64,000 nt of DNA from Sphingobacterium oryzagri (lineage in GTDB: Bacteria; Bacteroidota; Bacteroidia; Sphingobacteriales; Sphingobacteriaceae). The DNA lies in the NCBI RefSeq assembly GCF_028736175.1, contig NZ_CP117880.1:1116001-1180000 (forward strand), given 5' to 3'. Positions 26,228-35,707 of this stretch are shown piece after piece (position 1 is the stretch's first letter; each line of letters starts with the position of its first letter). The notes below the pieces were generated by a model. It saw only the letters and a program-made list of their open reading frames with translations. It searched no databases and had not been told where the DNA came from. Position numbers and translations under genes: made by a program.

Positions 26228-28426
26228 ATGACCTTATCCATTTGGAGGTATGCGCATCTTGCATTAGCTATGCTTTCCTCCTTATTTCTGCTGGTGCTTG
26301 CCGTTACAGGTATTTTACTGGCTATCGATGTTGCTGTAGAAAAGCAGCAGGATTACCGAGTAGCAAATTATAAGGAACTAAACCTTGCGCAGGTCGTGCC
26401 AGCCCTGCGTGAGGTTTATCCTGAAATTATTGAACTAGCTGTTGATTACAACGGCTTTGTGCGTTTAGAAGCGCTGGATGAAGATGGTAATACGGTGAGT
26501 GGTTACATCGATCCTAACGACGGTACTTTTCTTGGCGAAGTGCAACCCAAAAGTCAATTTATGCAATCGGTCACTACCCTGCATCGGTCATTGTTTTTGC
26601 ATGAGACTGGGCGGATTGTGGTCGGTATTGTCTCTTTTCTGCTTTTTTTGATCACGGTAAGCGGCGTCGCATTGATCGCCAAGCGCCAGCAAGGGTTGCG
26701 CCATTTTTTTGCTAAGGTAAACCGCGATTTCTTTTCGCAATATTTCCATGTTGTAACCGGTCGCTGGGCGCTTATCCCGATATTACTGATCTCTTTGACG
26801 GGAACTTACTTGTTTTTGGCGCGTACCGGCCTGGCAAAATTAACGCCTGTCTCGGAGTCTTTTGAAGAGGTGATGACAAATGATTCGGTAAAAGCTGCTG
26901 CAGATTTTGTGCTTTTCCAGGAAACGAAGCTTTCTGAAGTAGAAAGCCTGCAATTTCCGTTTATGGAAGACGACCCCGAAGAGTTTTACCTGTTAAAGCT
27001 TAAAGACCGTGAAGTGCAGGTCCATCAGTTGAACGGCGAGGTTTTGCAAGAAACCAAGTATCCGTACACGGTGCTTGCCGAGAAATTTAGCTTAGATTTA
27101 CACACCGGGCGTACAAATGTCATTTGGGCGCTGGTGCTTGCGCTGGCCTCTGCTAACATTCTTTTCTTTATTTACTCCGGCTTTGCCATCACGCTTAAGC
27201 GTACAAAAACGAAGGTGAAGAATAAATTTAAGCCTGAGCAAGCGGAGTTTGTCCTGCTAGTAGGATCAGAAAATGGCAGCACTTTATTTTTTGCCAATCA
27301 GGTGTATAAACAGCTTTTAGCCGATGGAAAGAAAGCATATTTGACGGAGCTAAATCGGTATCAACTTTTTCCGCAAGCCAAACATTTGCTGGTGTTCACC
27401 TCGACGTATGGCTTGGGCGATGCACCGACAAATGCGACTAAATTTACCGAGCGTCTTGCGCAGTTTCCGCAAAAACAAGCCTTGCTTTTTTCGGTTGTCG
27501 GATTTGGGTCAAAAACTTATGCCGACTTCTGTGCGTATGCAACGGCGGTGGACGGATTGCTGGCCAAACAGCCCTGGGCATCGCGCTTCTTAGCATTGCA
27601 CACGGTCCATGATCGATCTGTCGAGGAATTTGCGAATTGGGCACATCGTTGGAGTGAGCAATCGCTGGTGGCATTAGCGACTGCGCCGGCGGTCTACCAG
27701 GAAAAAGTAGTCGGGTTAAAGAAGATGATGGTGGTAGAGAAGACAGCGGTCAGTGCAGATAATAGTACGTTTAAGCTGGTGCTCAAGCCCCTGTCCAAAA
27801 CCGGTTTTCGGTCGGGCGACTTATTGGCCGTCTATCCGGCAAATGATCACCGCGAGCGTTTTTATTCCGTAGCCAATAATAGCGGTAAAGTACAGTTGAT
27901 GGTGAAGTTGCATCCAAATGGATTTGGCTCCGGTTATCTTTACAGTTTAGAAAAGGACGACGTTTTTTCAGCACGTGTGCTGCCTAACTCCGCTTTTCAT
28001 TTTCCAAAAAAAGCAAGTGCCGTGGCGATGATTGCCAATGGTACGGGGATTGCGCCCTTTTTGGGGATGATTATGGAAAATAGCAAAGGTATTCCGCTAC
28101 GTCTCTATGCAGGGTTTCGTTTTCATAATAGTTTGACGAAACAATATGAAGCCTTTGCTGCCGAGCAGCTTGCTGCAGGAAATTTGCAGGGCTTTGATCT
28201 GGCATTTTCAAGAGAGGCAAAGCCTTGTTATGTTATGGATTTAATACGGCGTGATGCGGCAATCTTTGCGGATCTTTTGATGAACAATGGCGTGTTGATG
28301 ATCTGCGGTTCTTTGGCTATGCAGCAAGATGTAGAAGCCGTGTTAGATCAGATTCTGGCAGAACGACAAGGTGCGAGCCTGTCGTTTTATAAAGCTAATA
28401 AGCAAGTATTAACCGATTGCTACTAG
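26228..28426 (+). CDS. PepSY-TM membrane flavodoxin/ferredoxin-reductase-like fusion
   Basis: 732 residues. Residues ~1-330 form a PepSY-associated four-helix membrane unit (helices ~11-33, ~133-155, ~177-198, ~297-322). Residues ~340-480 are a flavodoxin domain (GSENGSTLFFANQVY, STYGLGDAPTNA). Residues ~490-732 are an FAD/NAD(P)H reductase of the sulfite-reductase/P450-reductase type: RERFYSVANN binds FAD and ANGTGIAPFLGM binds the nucleotide. It should take electrons from cytosolic NAD(P)H through FAD and FMN across the inner membrane. It starts 5 bp after the DUF2271 gene, the likely acceptor. Membrane ferric/heme reductase activity is possible. Confidence 0.85.
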   Translation: MTLSIWRYAHLALAMLSSLFLLVLAVTGILLAIDVAVEKQQDYRVANYKELNLAQVVPALREVYPEIIELAVDYNGFVRLEALDEDGNTVSGYIDPNDGTFLGEVQPKSQFMQSVTTLHRSLFLHETGRIVVGIVSFLLFLITVSGVALIAKRQQGLRHFFAKVNRDFFSQYFHVVTGRWALIPILLISLTGTYLFLARTGLAKLTPVSESFEEVMTNDSVKAAADFVLFQETKLSEVESLQFPFMEDDPEEFYLLKLKDREVQVHQLNGEVLQETKYPYTVLAEKFSLDLHTGRTNVIWALVLALASANILFFIYSGFAITLKRTKTKVKNKFKPEQAEFVLLVGSENGSTLFFANQVYKQLLADGKKAYLTELNRYQLFPQAKHLLVFTSTYGLGDAPTNATKFTERLAQFPQKQALLFSVVGFGSKTYADFCAYATAVDGLLAKQPWASRFLALHTVHDRSVEEFANWAHRWSEQSLVALATAPAVYQEKVVGLKKMMVVEKTAVSADNSTFKLVLKPLSKTGFRSGDLLAVYPANDHRERFYSVANNSGKVQLMVKLHPNGFGSGYLYSLEKDDVFSARVLPNSAFHFPKKASAVAMIANGTGIAPFLGMIMENSKGIPLRLYAGFRFHNSLTKQYEAFAAEQLAAGNLQGFDLAFSREAKPCYVMDLIRRDAAIFADLLMNNGVLMICGSLAMQQDVEAVLDQILAERQGASLSFYKANKQVLTDCY

Positions 28427-28431
28427 ATGTA

Positions 28432-29427
28432 ATGAGAGTTTGCAAGATCTACTACCGTTATTTGCTTTTGATTTTTTTAAGTATTTTGTTGCAGCATGGG
28501 CCGCAGGCGCAGGTTTTGCAAAAGCGATCGATGACGCTGATGGGCTCTCGTTTTCAGGTGACCATAATTGGCAGAGATAGTCTGGATGCGCAGCAAAAAA
28601 TAGACGCCGTGCGGGCGGAAATTGTGCGGATAGAAAATTTGATTTCCGAATGGAACCCCGCTACGCAGATTTCCTTGGTCAATAAAAATGCAGGAATCAA
28701 ACCGGTAAAGGTAGATCAGGAAGTATTGGCATTAACGCAGCGTGCACTGTATTTCTCCGAGCAATCGGCCGGAGCGTTTGATATCAGCATTGTAGCGATG
28801 GATAAGATTTGGCAATTTGATGGCCGTATGGATAGCATGCCTACTGCGGCAAGCATTCAGCGATCTGTAGCGCAAGTGGGGTATCGGGATATTGAGATAG
28901 ATACGACGAACAGCACGATTTTTTTAAAACGACCGGGTATGAAGATCGGTTTTGGTTCTATCGGGAAAGGCTATGCGGCTGATCGAGCGCGTGCGTTGAT
29001 GCTGGCTATGGGGGTTCAAGGCGGTATTGTGGATGCTTCGGGCGATATCGCAAGCTGGGGTCGACAGCTTAGTGGAAAACCTTGGTTGATCGGTATCCGT
29101 AATCCGTTTAAACTGTCAAAAGCAGCGGCGGTGTTACGTTTTGAAAACGGAGCGGTAGTCACATCGGGCAGTTACGAGAAGTATGCAGAGATCGATGGCA
29201 AGCGTTTTTCGCACATTATTAATCCAAAAACCGGCTACCCGGCCACGGGCTTGATTAGCGTAACAATTTGTGGCCCATCGGCAGAATTTGCCAATGGTTT
29301 GAGTACGTCCATTATGGTTTTGGGTGTCAAAGAAGGAAAAAAAATGCTCAAAAAATTTCCGCAATATAGCGGATTGTTTATTACTGATAGTGGGAATGTG
29401 ATCACAGTGGGTGTCTTACCCAAATAA
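28432..29427 (+). CDS. apbE: FAD:protein FMN transferase
   Basis: 331 residues from ATG 28432 (a TTG at 28417 lies inside the previous gene). Signal-like N-terminus (YRYLLLIFLSILLQHGPQAQ). ApbE motifs: MGSRFQVTIIG, IGFGSIGKGYAADRA, VDASGDIASWG, GSYEKY, FSHIINPKTGYPA, and ANGLSTSIMVLG. In the last motif the usual Mg-binding Asp (ADALST) is Asn, a variant I believe occurs in other Bacteroidota. The enzyme moves FMN from FAD onto a Thr/Ser of exported proteins; its likely client is the DUF2271 protein two genes upstream. Last gene of the operon. Confidence 0.9.
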   Translation: MRVCKIYYRYLLLIFLSILLQHGPQAQVLQKRSMTLMGSRFQVTIIGRDSLDAQQKIDAVRAEIVRIENLISEWNPATQISLVNKNAGIKPVKVDQEVLALTQRALYFSEQSAGAFDISIVAMDKIWQFDGRMDSMPTAASIQRSVAQVGYRDIEIDTTNSTIFLKRPGMKIGFGSIGKGYAADRARALMLAMGVQGGIVDASGDIASWGRQLSGKPWLIGIRNPFKLSKAAAVLRFENGAVVTSGSYEKYAEIDGKRFSHIINPKTGYPATGLISVTICGPSAEFANGLSTSIMVLGVKEGKKMLKKFPQYSGLFITDSGNVITVGVLPK

Positions 29428-29509
29428 AAATTTAAATTTCTCTATTTTCTATATTGTTTCGAGCGTAGCCGAAACATCGCTCAAACAGTCCTTCCTGCGA
29501 GCCTTATCC

Positions 29510-31210
29510 TTAATTGTAGCTAACCTGTCGCACGCAGCGTATATTTCTGCCTTCTGCCTTACTTTCTGCAGCATAGTTGATGTTTCCCCAGGAAAACCAA
29601 AACGCAGCAGTGCTATATGATGAGGTAAAAGCCGTAGCCTGATTGTTATTGACCGGAGTCGATGACCAATAGTGGCATCCCCCAGACCCGATGGTTGCAA
29701 TACCTGAAGGTACGGCTGATAGCGTGCCGCTAGTGTTGCGGTAGCCACCAAAAGCAATAAACAAATTATTTACGTCGTAGGCCTCGTTCGGACTGTCATT
29801 TTGTAAATTCCAAATGTAGGCAAATTGCGCTCCCCAAAGAAAAAAGGCTTGATGCGCGCGCTCGTCGGGCGTTGTGCCTAACGATTGCCATTCTTGACTT
29901 GTGGGCATGCGCCAGGTGCCGTTGGGATAGATCAATGTACAAGGGTCGGTGTTACCTGAAGCGGCCGTTGGCGTAGCCGACATCCAATTCCAGTAATCGG
30001 TATCTCTATCCGCAGATCGCGATCCGCCGGGGCTTGTTTTAAGGCGATAGGGATCTGCGCTATTGCTGTTGTATGTTAAATTTGTTCGTGCCCAAAGGAT
30101 ATTACGCACGCGTACAGGTTGTTCGACCATTCCGAGTATAAGTTCATAGGTCGCACCGATGCGTGGAGAATAGGCATTGCTGTAAGAAGCGGTCTTTGGC
30201 GATGTGTCTGAGCGTATGCTGTTGTCATCGCGAGAAATATCTAGTTGATTTGTTCGGACTTTAAGATTGTTTGCGGTAATGGGATCGGTGTCTAACGTGT
30301 GAAAGTCCGCATACTTTGTGGTGCCGGCAGGCGTATTTGGCACATTGCTCATTTGCGCGTTTAACACGACGGTGTTGGGGTAGCGTTCGACGCTGCTAAA
30401 TGCTGCTGTCCGGATATCGAGATCGCCCATTGTGATTAAACCCGTGTTGTTTGCATTTTTCATCAGCGAAAGGCTTGTATTGCCAGTAACGCTACCAAAT
30501 AATCCACGCACATCCAATTTCACGCGATATCGTGCGGTCAGTCGTCGAAATACAATTTGTAGGTAGTTGTCGCCATCTACGGTACTGATATTTCCGGAAG
30601 CATAAAGGACGTCTTTGTTAACCAGGCCAGCTTTAGCCACTATCCCAGCGGCGTTCATATCTGGTACTTGTGCATTCGTTTCATTGACCGAAAGTGCATA
30701 CCACGTGTAGTTGCGATGGCCATCTACCCGTATTTCAGGATTGGTTCCGGCTGTAGCCACCCGGTTGACTACGAGTGTGTTATCCTGATTAAATATAATG
30801 ATTCTATAGCGTATACCGCTGTTCATCGGCGCGGTTGACGCTCGTGGTGCTACGCTGCTACGTGCGCCGTTTACAGCGTTGTTGCTGGTTGCGGCAGGAG
30901 AAACGCGGTTTTCTTCGGAGATCAGCGCTGCGCTGGTAAACACATCTACATTTTCAAGTGATTGCAGCGTTTGCATAGGGGTGGGCGTTGCCGTTTCCGG
31001 GCGCACGTTGCTTTGGATAATCTGACTCCCGTTTGCTCGAAAAGTAGCCATGCTATTAACGACTATTTCATCAATTCCGGTTACATTAAAATTTAAGATC
31101 GCACCATTTTCTGTGGGTAAAATTTCATCTACCGTCGATTTGCAGCTGGTATACAGGCAGAGACTAATACCCGTTATAAAGCATAGCAATAGGTTTGGAC
31201 TGTTATGCAT
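29510..31210 (-). CDS. Fimbrillin-like lipoprotein with C-terminal FISUMP domain
   Basis: 566 residues from ATG 31210. TSC gives lipidated Cys23. The N-terminal ~330 residues have the look of Mfa/FimA-type fimbrillin proteins, rich in Asn/Thr/Ser (e.g. GIRYRIIIFNQDNTLV, YTWYALSVNET). The last ~190 residues contain the FISUMP pattern: ILWARTNLTY, LIYPNGTWRMPTSQEWQSLG, HYWSSTPVNNNQA, and RNIRCVRQVS. Likely a surface-exposed or fimbria-associated protein. A 64-residue gene lies directly upstream in the same direction. Confidence 0.72.
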   Translation of the reverse strand: MHNSPNLLLCFITGISLCLYTSCKSTVDEILPTENGAILNFNVTGIDEIVVNSMATFRANGSQIIQSNVRPETATPTPMQTLQSLENVDVFTSAALISEENRVSPAATSNNAVNGARSSVAPRASTAPMNSGIRYRIIIFNQDNTLVVNRVATAGTNPEIRVDGHRNYTWYALSVNETNAQVPDMNAAGIVAKAGLVNKDVLYASGNISTVDGDNYLQIVFRRLTARYRVKLDVRGLFGSVTGNTSLSLMKNANNTGLITMGDLDIRTAAFSSVERYPNTVVLNAQMSNVPNTPAGTTKYADFHTLDTDPITANNLKVRTNQLDISRDDNSIRSDTSPKTASYSNAYSPRIGATYELILGMVEQPVRVRNILWARTNLTYNSNSADPYRLKTSPGGSRSADRDTDYWNWMSATPTAASGNTDPCTLIYPNGTWRMPTSQEWQSLGTTPDERAHQAFFLWGAQFAYIWNLQNDSPNEAYDVNNLFIAFGGYRNTSGTLSAVPSGIATIGSGGCHYWSSTPVNNNQATAFTSSYSTAAFWFSWGNINYAAESKAEGRNIRCVRQVSYN

Positions 31211-31303
31211 ACTGCGCTGTTTTGGTAGCGCAAATATTATTTCATGTAAGGGCATATGAATACGTTTGAAGATTTTACCTACCGTCTGTGCTCCACCATA
31301 ATT

Positions 31304-31498
31304 TTAAATGTCTAGGTATTTACTGTCGCGACCAGCTTCGTCCCAACTTTCTATTTCTGGGGTAAACGGAGTGCCCGTTTTGCCCGGATATAATAAAGAC
31401 GAACCAGCGGCAACACAATTTTCGCAGAATATGATTTGCATGTGGATTCTTGGTTGCGTATAGTTTCTTTTTAACGTACTTTTTTGTCCAAGTTGCAT
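31304..31498 (-). CDS. Small conserved-looking protein upstream of the FISUMP lipoprotein
   Basis: 64 residues, no signal peptide. It carries two cysteines (FCENCVAAGSSLLYPG) and an acidic C-terminus (PEIESWDEAGRDSKYLDI). Similar short ORFs precede fimbrillin/FISUMP genes in related genomes as far as I recall, but I cannot name the family. A TATATTTG -7 box lies upstream on the minus strand (31547-31540). Confidence 0.45.
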   Translation of the reverse strand: MQLGQKSTLKRNYTQPRIHMQIIFCENCVAAGSSLLYPGKTGTPFTPEIESWDEAGRDSKYLDI

Positions 31499-31539
31499 TG
31501 TTTATCTTTTTATGTGTTTTTCATACTTTTAATTGAAAA

Positions 31540-31547
31540 CAAATATA
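31540..31547 (-). promoter_or_regulatory. Candidate -7 box for the small gene and FISUMP lipoprotein
   Basis: TATATTTG on the minus strand fits TAnnTTTG and lies 42 bp upstream of the small gene. The -33 region is not convincing. Confidence 0.4.
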
Positions 31548-32018
31548 GTTATATGTAATGTTTTCATTACCTTAATTGAACGTTCGATATATTTTTTTGT
31601 AGCCAAATAGCTACAAATCATATGATGCTAGGCTAGGTTAATTTTATTTTACTAGTTGTAATTATCTTATAATCAGTTTTATGTTTGTTGATTCTGTAGT
31701 TTGTTTATGAGGCTGTAATACGTAAATAGTTAGCTAAACATCCTTTCTTTTTAATAGGATTATTCATTGATTTCTGTCGTTAAATTTCTATTTTTATTTT
31801 TTTTTGTTCTTTATGTTTAATTTTTAAAAATTTAGGTTTGTTTTTCGATGCTCGTTATTTAATTGGTGTGGTGTGGGTGCACATCCGTAACAGCGCTTCT
31901 GTAGAATTTCGAATAAAAGTTGCAATATTTTCAAACATTTTTTTGTTTTTCTGATTTTTATTTAGGTCATGTCGCTCCAACGGTGGTTGCAGCGTGTGCG
32001 TTTTAAATACACGATAAT
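31548..32018. other. AT-rich intergenic region, no gene seen
   Basis: About 470 bp, strongly AT-rich with long T runs, between the divergent small gene and bestrophin gene. Apart from possible promoters I see no ORF, RNA structure or repeat. Confidence 0.5.
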
Positions 32019-32903
32019 ATGCTGATTAAAGGAAAGATTTCCGTTCTCGATTTTTTAAAAACGATTAAATATGACTTGATCGCGATAACGGTATTTAGTG
32101 TCATGGTATGGTTTATTTCCACACGGCATTATTTTGCTTCGCTCGTCATCCCGCTACCGCTAAATGCTATCGTAGGGACAGCTATTTCGCTGTTGCTCGC
32201 TTTTCGGACTGGGCAGGCATATGATCGTTGGTGGGAAGCACGGATCGTGTGGGGAGCGATTGTTAATGATTCGCGGACGCTCATTCGTCAGTTGAAAACA
32301 TTTCTGCCGCGCGAGGAAGAACAGGCTGTGCGCATTTTTTTAGAGCGACAAGTTATCTGGAATTATGCGCTGAGTGAATCGTTACGTGTATTGCCTTTCT
32401 CTGTCGATGTACGAAAATATTTGGACGCGCATCATATTACCGATACCAATGTGCCCAATGCGTTGCTGTTGTCGCACGGGCTGCAACTAAAAGGATTGGC
32501 CGAAGACGGTAAGCTTACGGAATTTAGGCAGGTGCAGTTGGACAGTACATTAACCAAGCTTTGTGATTCAATGGGCCGCTGTGAACGCATCAAAAACACG
32601 GTATTTCCGGTATCTTATAGTGCACTTATTCATTTTTTGATCTATCTGTTTACCCTGCTTTTGCCTTTTAGTTTGGATGATACGTATCCCTTCGTAAAAG
32701 CACTGCTTACGGCGGGTATCCCGACCATCTTTATCATTATTGAGCGCACAGCTATATTAATGCAAGATCCGTTTGAAAACGGACCGATGGATACGCCGAT
32801 GACAAACATCAGTCGAAACATCGAGTTTGTGCTTCGGCAGCAGGTGGGTGATGACGTGGAAAAGCCAGCACCCGTAGATCCTGATTTTTATTATGTTTTG
32901 TAA
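32019..32903 (+). CDS. Bestrophin-family channel protein
   Basis: 294 residues, the usual length of the bacterial bestrophin (UPF0187/YneE) family. Two membrane segments near the N-terminus (LIAITVFSVMVWFIS; LNAIVGTAISLLLAF), followed by the diagnostic RTGQAYDRWWEARIVWGAIVNDSR, then further segments (FLIYLFTLLLPFSL; AGIPTIFIIIERTAILMQDPFE). Bacterial members form pentameric cation or anion channels. The stop is 19 bp from the convergent amidohydrolase gene. Confidence 0.9.
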   Translation: MLIKGKISVLDFLKTIKYDLIAITVFSVMVWFISTRHYFASLVIPLPLNAIVGTAISLLLAFRTGQAYDRWWEARIVWGAIVNDSRTLIRQLKTFLPREEEQAVRIFLERQVIWNYALSESLRVLPFSVDVRKYLDAHHITDTNVPNALLLSHGLQLKGLAEDGKLTEFRQVQLDSTLTKLCDSMGRCERIKNTVFPVSYSALIHFLIYLFTLLLPFSLDDTYPFVKALLTAGIPTIFIIIERTAILMQDPFENGPMDTPMTNISRNIEFVLRQQVGDDVEKPAPVDPDFYYVL

Positions 32904-32921
32904 AAAGCTATTTTCGACATT

Positions 32922-34247
32922 TTAAAATACGATGTTGCCTTGATGCAGCAAGCCCGTTACCGGTGCTACGCGCGATACAGCCTCTGCCGAGCAGCTGGCA
33001 TTAAGCAAGACCATATCAGCGGCATGGCCAACTTTAGGCCACTGCTGTTGGCCGTTATCGTCCAATGGCAGAATGTTTCGCGTGGCCAATTTCAAACTTC
33101 TGGATAAAGCATGCTCGGTAACATATCCATAAAGTTGCGCCATCAAGTTTGCTTTTTGCAATACACTTCCGGAGCCAAAAGTATTCCAATGGTCAATAAT
33201 GCTGTCGTTTCCGGTCAACACCTCAACACCGTATTGATACAAGGTCGGAATAGGCATGATGGTGCGACCAAATGGAATGGTGGATGCAATACCAATTTTT
33301 GCTTCGGCCAGGCTTTCTGCAATGTGCGCTAATGGCGCTTCGTCTAAATGGGCAAGCACAAACGCATGACTCACATAGGTTTTGCCTTGCAATACAGGGT
33401 TTTCCAGCACTTTTTTGATGAGGTATTCTATCGTTTTTCTTCCCGAATCGCCACTTTCATGCAGGTGTATATCGATACCTTTAGCATGATCTAGCGCGAG
33501 TTGTACAGTAAAATCTATCGATCGCTCGATGCTGCCGTCGATGCTATAAGGATCGAGCCCTCCGATAAAGTCAATATCCATGGCTGCTGCTTCCTTCATC
33601 CAAGGGCGAGTATCGGTATAAAATAAGCCGTGTTGCGGAAAAGCGACCAGTTCCGCGTGGAAACCTTGCTTTTTCTGTTCGAGAGCGCGGTGTAGATTTT
33701 TTAAGGAATCAAGCTTCGATGTCGGCTCGATATTGACATGACTTCGCGCGTAGCTGCTGCCGTGAGCTTGTAGCAGCTCTACCAATTTGCCCGCGCGCTC
33801 GCTGGTGCTTTGGAGCATCTCCGGCAATATAGCTTGTTCCAGTGCGATCATGCCTTTTACACCTCCTTTACGTTGGCGCACAGCCTGCCATGCAGCGCTA
33901 TAAAAAGTTTTGTCGAGGTGGATGTGCATATCATGGAAGGCAGGCAGGGCCAAAGCGCCTTTTGCATCGTGGGCATGTGCTTCAGGTTCGTTGCTGGATA
34001 TAGCGCTGATTTTGCCGTTGGCGATCGTCAATGTAAACAGATCAGTTTTGGTGGCGATGACCTCGTCGTTTTCATAGATAAATCCTGTTTCCAGGCGTAC
34101 ATTTTTAATGCGGTAGGGTGAAGTGCTGCTTTTTTCCATAACGGTGCCGGCGGCGCGTAGTTGGGATTGGCTGGCCACGATGCCAGCTACGACTAAGCTG
34201 CTCTGCTTGATGAAATCTTTTCGGGTCAATATATTGTTTGTCTCCAT
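32922..34247 (-). CDS. Cytosine-deaminase-like amidohydrolase, exported
   Basis: 441 residues. A basic start followed by a short hydrophobic segment (RKDFIKQSSLVVAGIVASQSQ) resembles a Tat/twin-arginine-like signal but has only RK. The TIM-barrel metal-site motifs are present: HIHLDKTF (HxH), HLHESGD, SHAFVLAHL, and the late GNDSIIDHW. These fit the cytosine deaminase/CodA-like branch. Substrate unknown; hydrolysis of a cyclic amidine/amide is expected. Convergent with bestrophin. Confidence 0.8.
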   Translation of the reverse strand: METNNILTRKDFIKQSSLVVAGIVASQSQLRAAGTVMEKSSTSPYRIKNVRLETGFIYENDEVIATKTDLFTLTIANGKISAISSNEPEAHAHDAKGALALPAFHDMHIHLDKTFYSAAWQAVRQRKGGVKGMIALEQAILPEMLQSTSERAGKLVELLQAHGSSYARSHVNIEPTSKLDSLKNLHRALEQKKQGFHAELVAFPQHGLFYTDTRPWMKEAAAMDIDFIGGLDPYSIDGSIERSIDFTVQLALDHAKGIDIHLHESGDSGRKTIEYLIKKVLENPVLQGKTYVSHAFVLAHLDEAPLAHIAESLAEAKIGIASTIPFGRTIMPIPTLYQYGVEVLTGNDSIIDHWNTFGSGSVLQKANLMAQLYGYVTEHALSRSLKLATRNILPLDDNGQQQWPKVGHAADMVLLNASCSAEAVSRVAPVTGLLHQGNIVF

Positions 34248-34367
34248 GATACGAGCTGTTAAATGTTCCGTTGCAAACTTACCGATCTTATCTTGCGCTA
34301 TTGTGTAGCAATTATCTCTTTGCTTGTATGGTTTATCACTCCACTCGGAATATTCCTAATAAACAGA

Positions 34368-34689
34368 TGAGCTCGCTGAGGTCAAAACCGCCAAGTTATC
34401 GCTTTGCAAAATCGTGAAAGCGAGCTTCAATAAACGCTATGCGAGCTACGTCATTAACGTTTCATCAAGCGATGGGAGACAAGCAATTGACGCAGGAGTG
34501 CGATGGGAAGGCATGAGAAATTGTTATAAAAAAATACAAATGGATTTTTTAATAACAATTTCTAGCCTGCGCGGCAATTGGCTTGTGCGGGAAGGATTCG
34601 TGCGACAGATCGCCTCGATGAAACAAGCACTTTTTTGAATACCTTTTTGTGTCCAGACAAAAAGTATTGCCCTATCCCGGCGAGGGACA
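34368..34689. repeat. Hairpin-rich repeat unit 1
   Basis: Begins with the palindrome GAGCTCGCTGAGGTC and contains a large imperfect inverted repeat, left arm from GTTTCATCAAGCGATGG (34459) and right arm ending GCCTCGATGAAAC (34624), with an AT-rich centre (GAAATTGTTAT / AATAACAATTTC, 34516-34562). It ends with GTCCAGACAAAAAGTATTGCCC. Shares these blocks in order with units at 34966 and 35324. No gene seen in it; the ORFs that cross it are antisense shadows. Confidence 0.8.
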
Positions 34690-34965
34690 AAAAAACATAT
34701 TGAAACGATCTTTTTTCCCTCCCACAAACCTTTCCGCCGCTCGCCGCGGCAAGGCCTTCCTTGGAAGAACCCAAGGAAGCAAGGTTCTTCTGTCTCATGA
34801 AGGTGGTTTGTCGCACAAGCCATCACACAAAAAGCGATAGGCTCACAAAGCTGGAATAACATCGAAACCCTTACAGGGTATTTCGATATGATTCCTAGGC
34901 TTTACCCTCAACACAAAAGCCCTCGCCTATCGTTTTTTTCCCACCACTGCAGGAGACATTTTAAT
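34690..34965. other. Non-repeated spacer between repeat units 1 and 2
   Basis: 276 bp without a supported gene. It contains a small inverted repeat (CCTTCCTTGG / CCAAGGAAG, near 34765-34783) and a hairpin CGAAACCCTTACAGGGTATTTCG (34864-34886). Confidence 0.5.
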
Positions 34966-35323
34966 TTATCGCTTTTGCGAAGTCGTGAACGCAAGCGTTA
35001 TTAAACGCTTCGCGAGCTACGTCATTAACGTTTCATCAAGCGATGGAAAACAAGCAATTGACGCAGGATGTGCGATGGGAAGCCATGAGAAATTGTTATA
35101 AAAAAAATACAAAAGGATTTTTTTTTATAACAATTTCTAGCCTGCGCGGCAATTGGCTTGTGTGAGAGGGATTAGTGCGACAAATCGCCTCGATGAAACA
35201 AGGACTTTTTTGAGTACTTTTTGTGTCCAGACAAAAAGTATTGCCCTGTCCTAGCGAGGGACATAAACCGACATACGACTCCGCTGGAGTCGAAAAAAAA
35301 TCACGATCATTTCTATACATATA
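34966..35323. repeat. Hairpin-rich repeat unit 2
   Basis: Same block order as unit 1: CGCTTTTGCGAAG start, GTTTCATCAAGCGATGG (35030), AT palindrome (GAAATTGTTAT / ATAACAATTTC), CCTGCGCGGCAATTGGCTTG, TGTCCAGACAAAAAGTATTG, and then a tight GACTCCGCTGGAGTC hairpin (35279-35293). Nearly identical to unit 3, 384 bp downstream. Confidence 0.8.
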
Positions 35324-35707
35324 TGACCTCGCTGAGGTCAACTGTTTTTACAAGCGCTTTGCGAAGTTGTGAACGCTAGCATTAATAAACGCTCCTCGAA
35401 CAACATCATCCACGTTTCATCAAGCGATGGAAAACAAGCAATTGACGCAGGATTTGCGATGGGAAGGCATGAGAAATTGTTATTAAAAAATACAAAAGGA
35501 TTTTTTTGTAACAATTTCTAGCCTGCGCGGCAATTGGCTTGTGCGCGACGGATTCGTGCGCCAGATCGCCTCGATGAAACAAGGACTTTTTTGAGTACTT
35601 TTTGTGTCCAGACAAAAAGTATTGCCCCGTCCCGGCGAGGGACATAAACCGACATACGACTCCGCTGGAGTCGAAATAACAAATCTTGTCAATTTACTAT
35701 ACATATA
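35324..35707. repeat. Hairpin-rich repeat unit 3
   Basis: 384-bp unit from TGACCTCGCTGAGGTCA (35324) to the next copy of the same palindrome (35708). Contains the large inverted repeat (GTTTCATCAAG at 35414), the AT palindrome, GTCCAGACAAAAAG and GACTCCGCTGGAGTC (35657-35671). Confidence 0.8.

Noticed and set aside
29456..29475. GTTTCG/CGAAAC hairpin between apbE and the FISUMP gene as terminator
   Set aside because: The stem is short and no T run follows; left unassigned.
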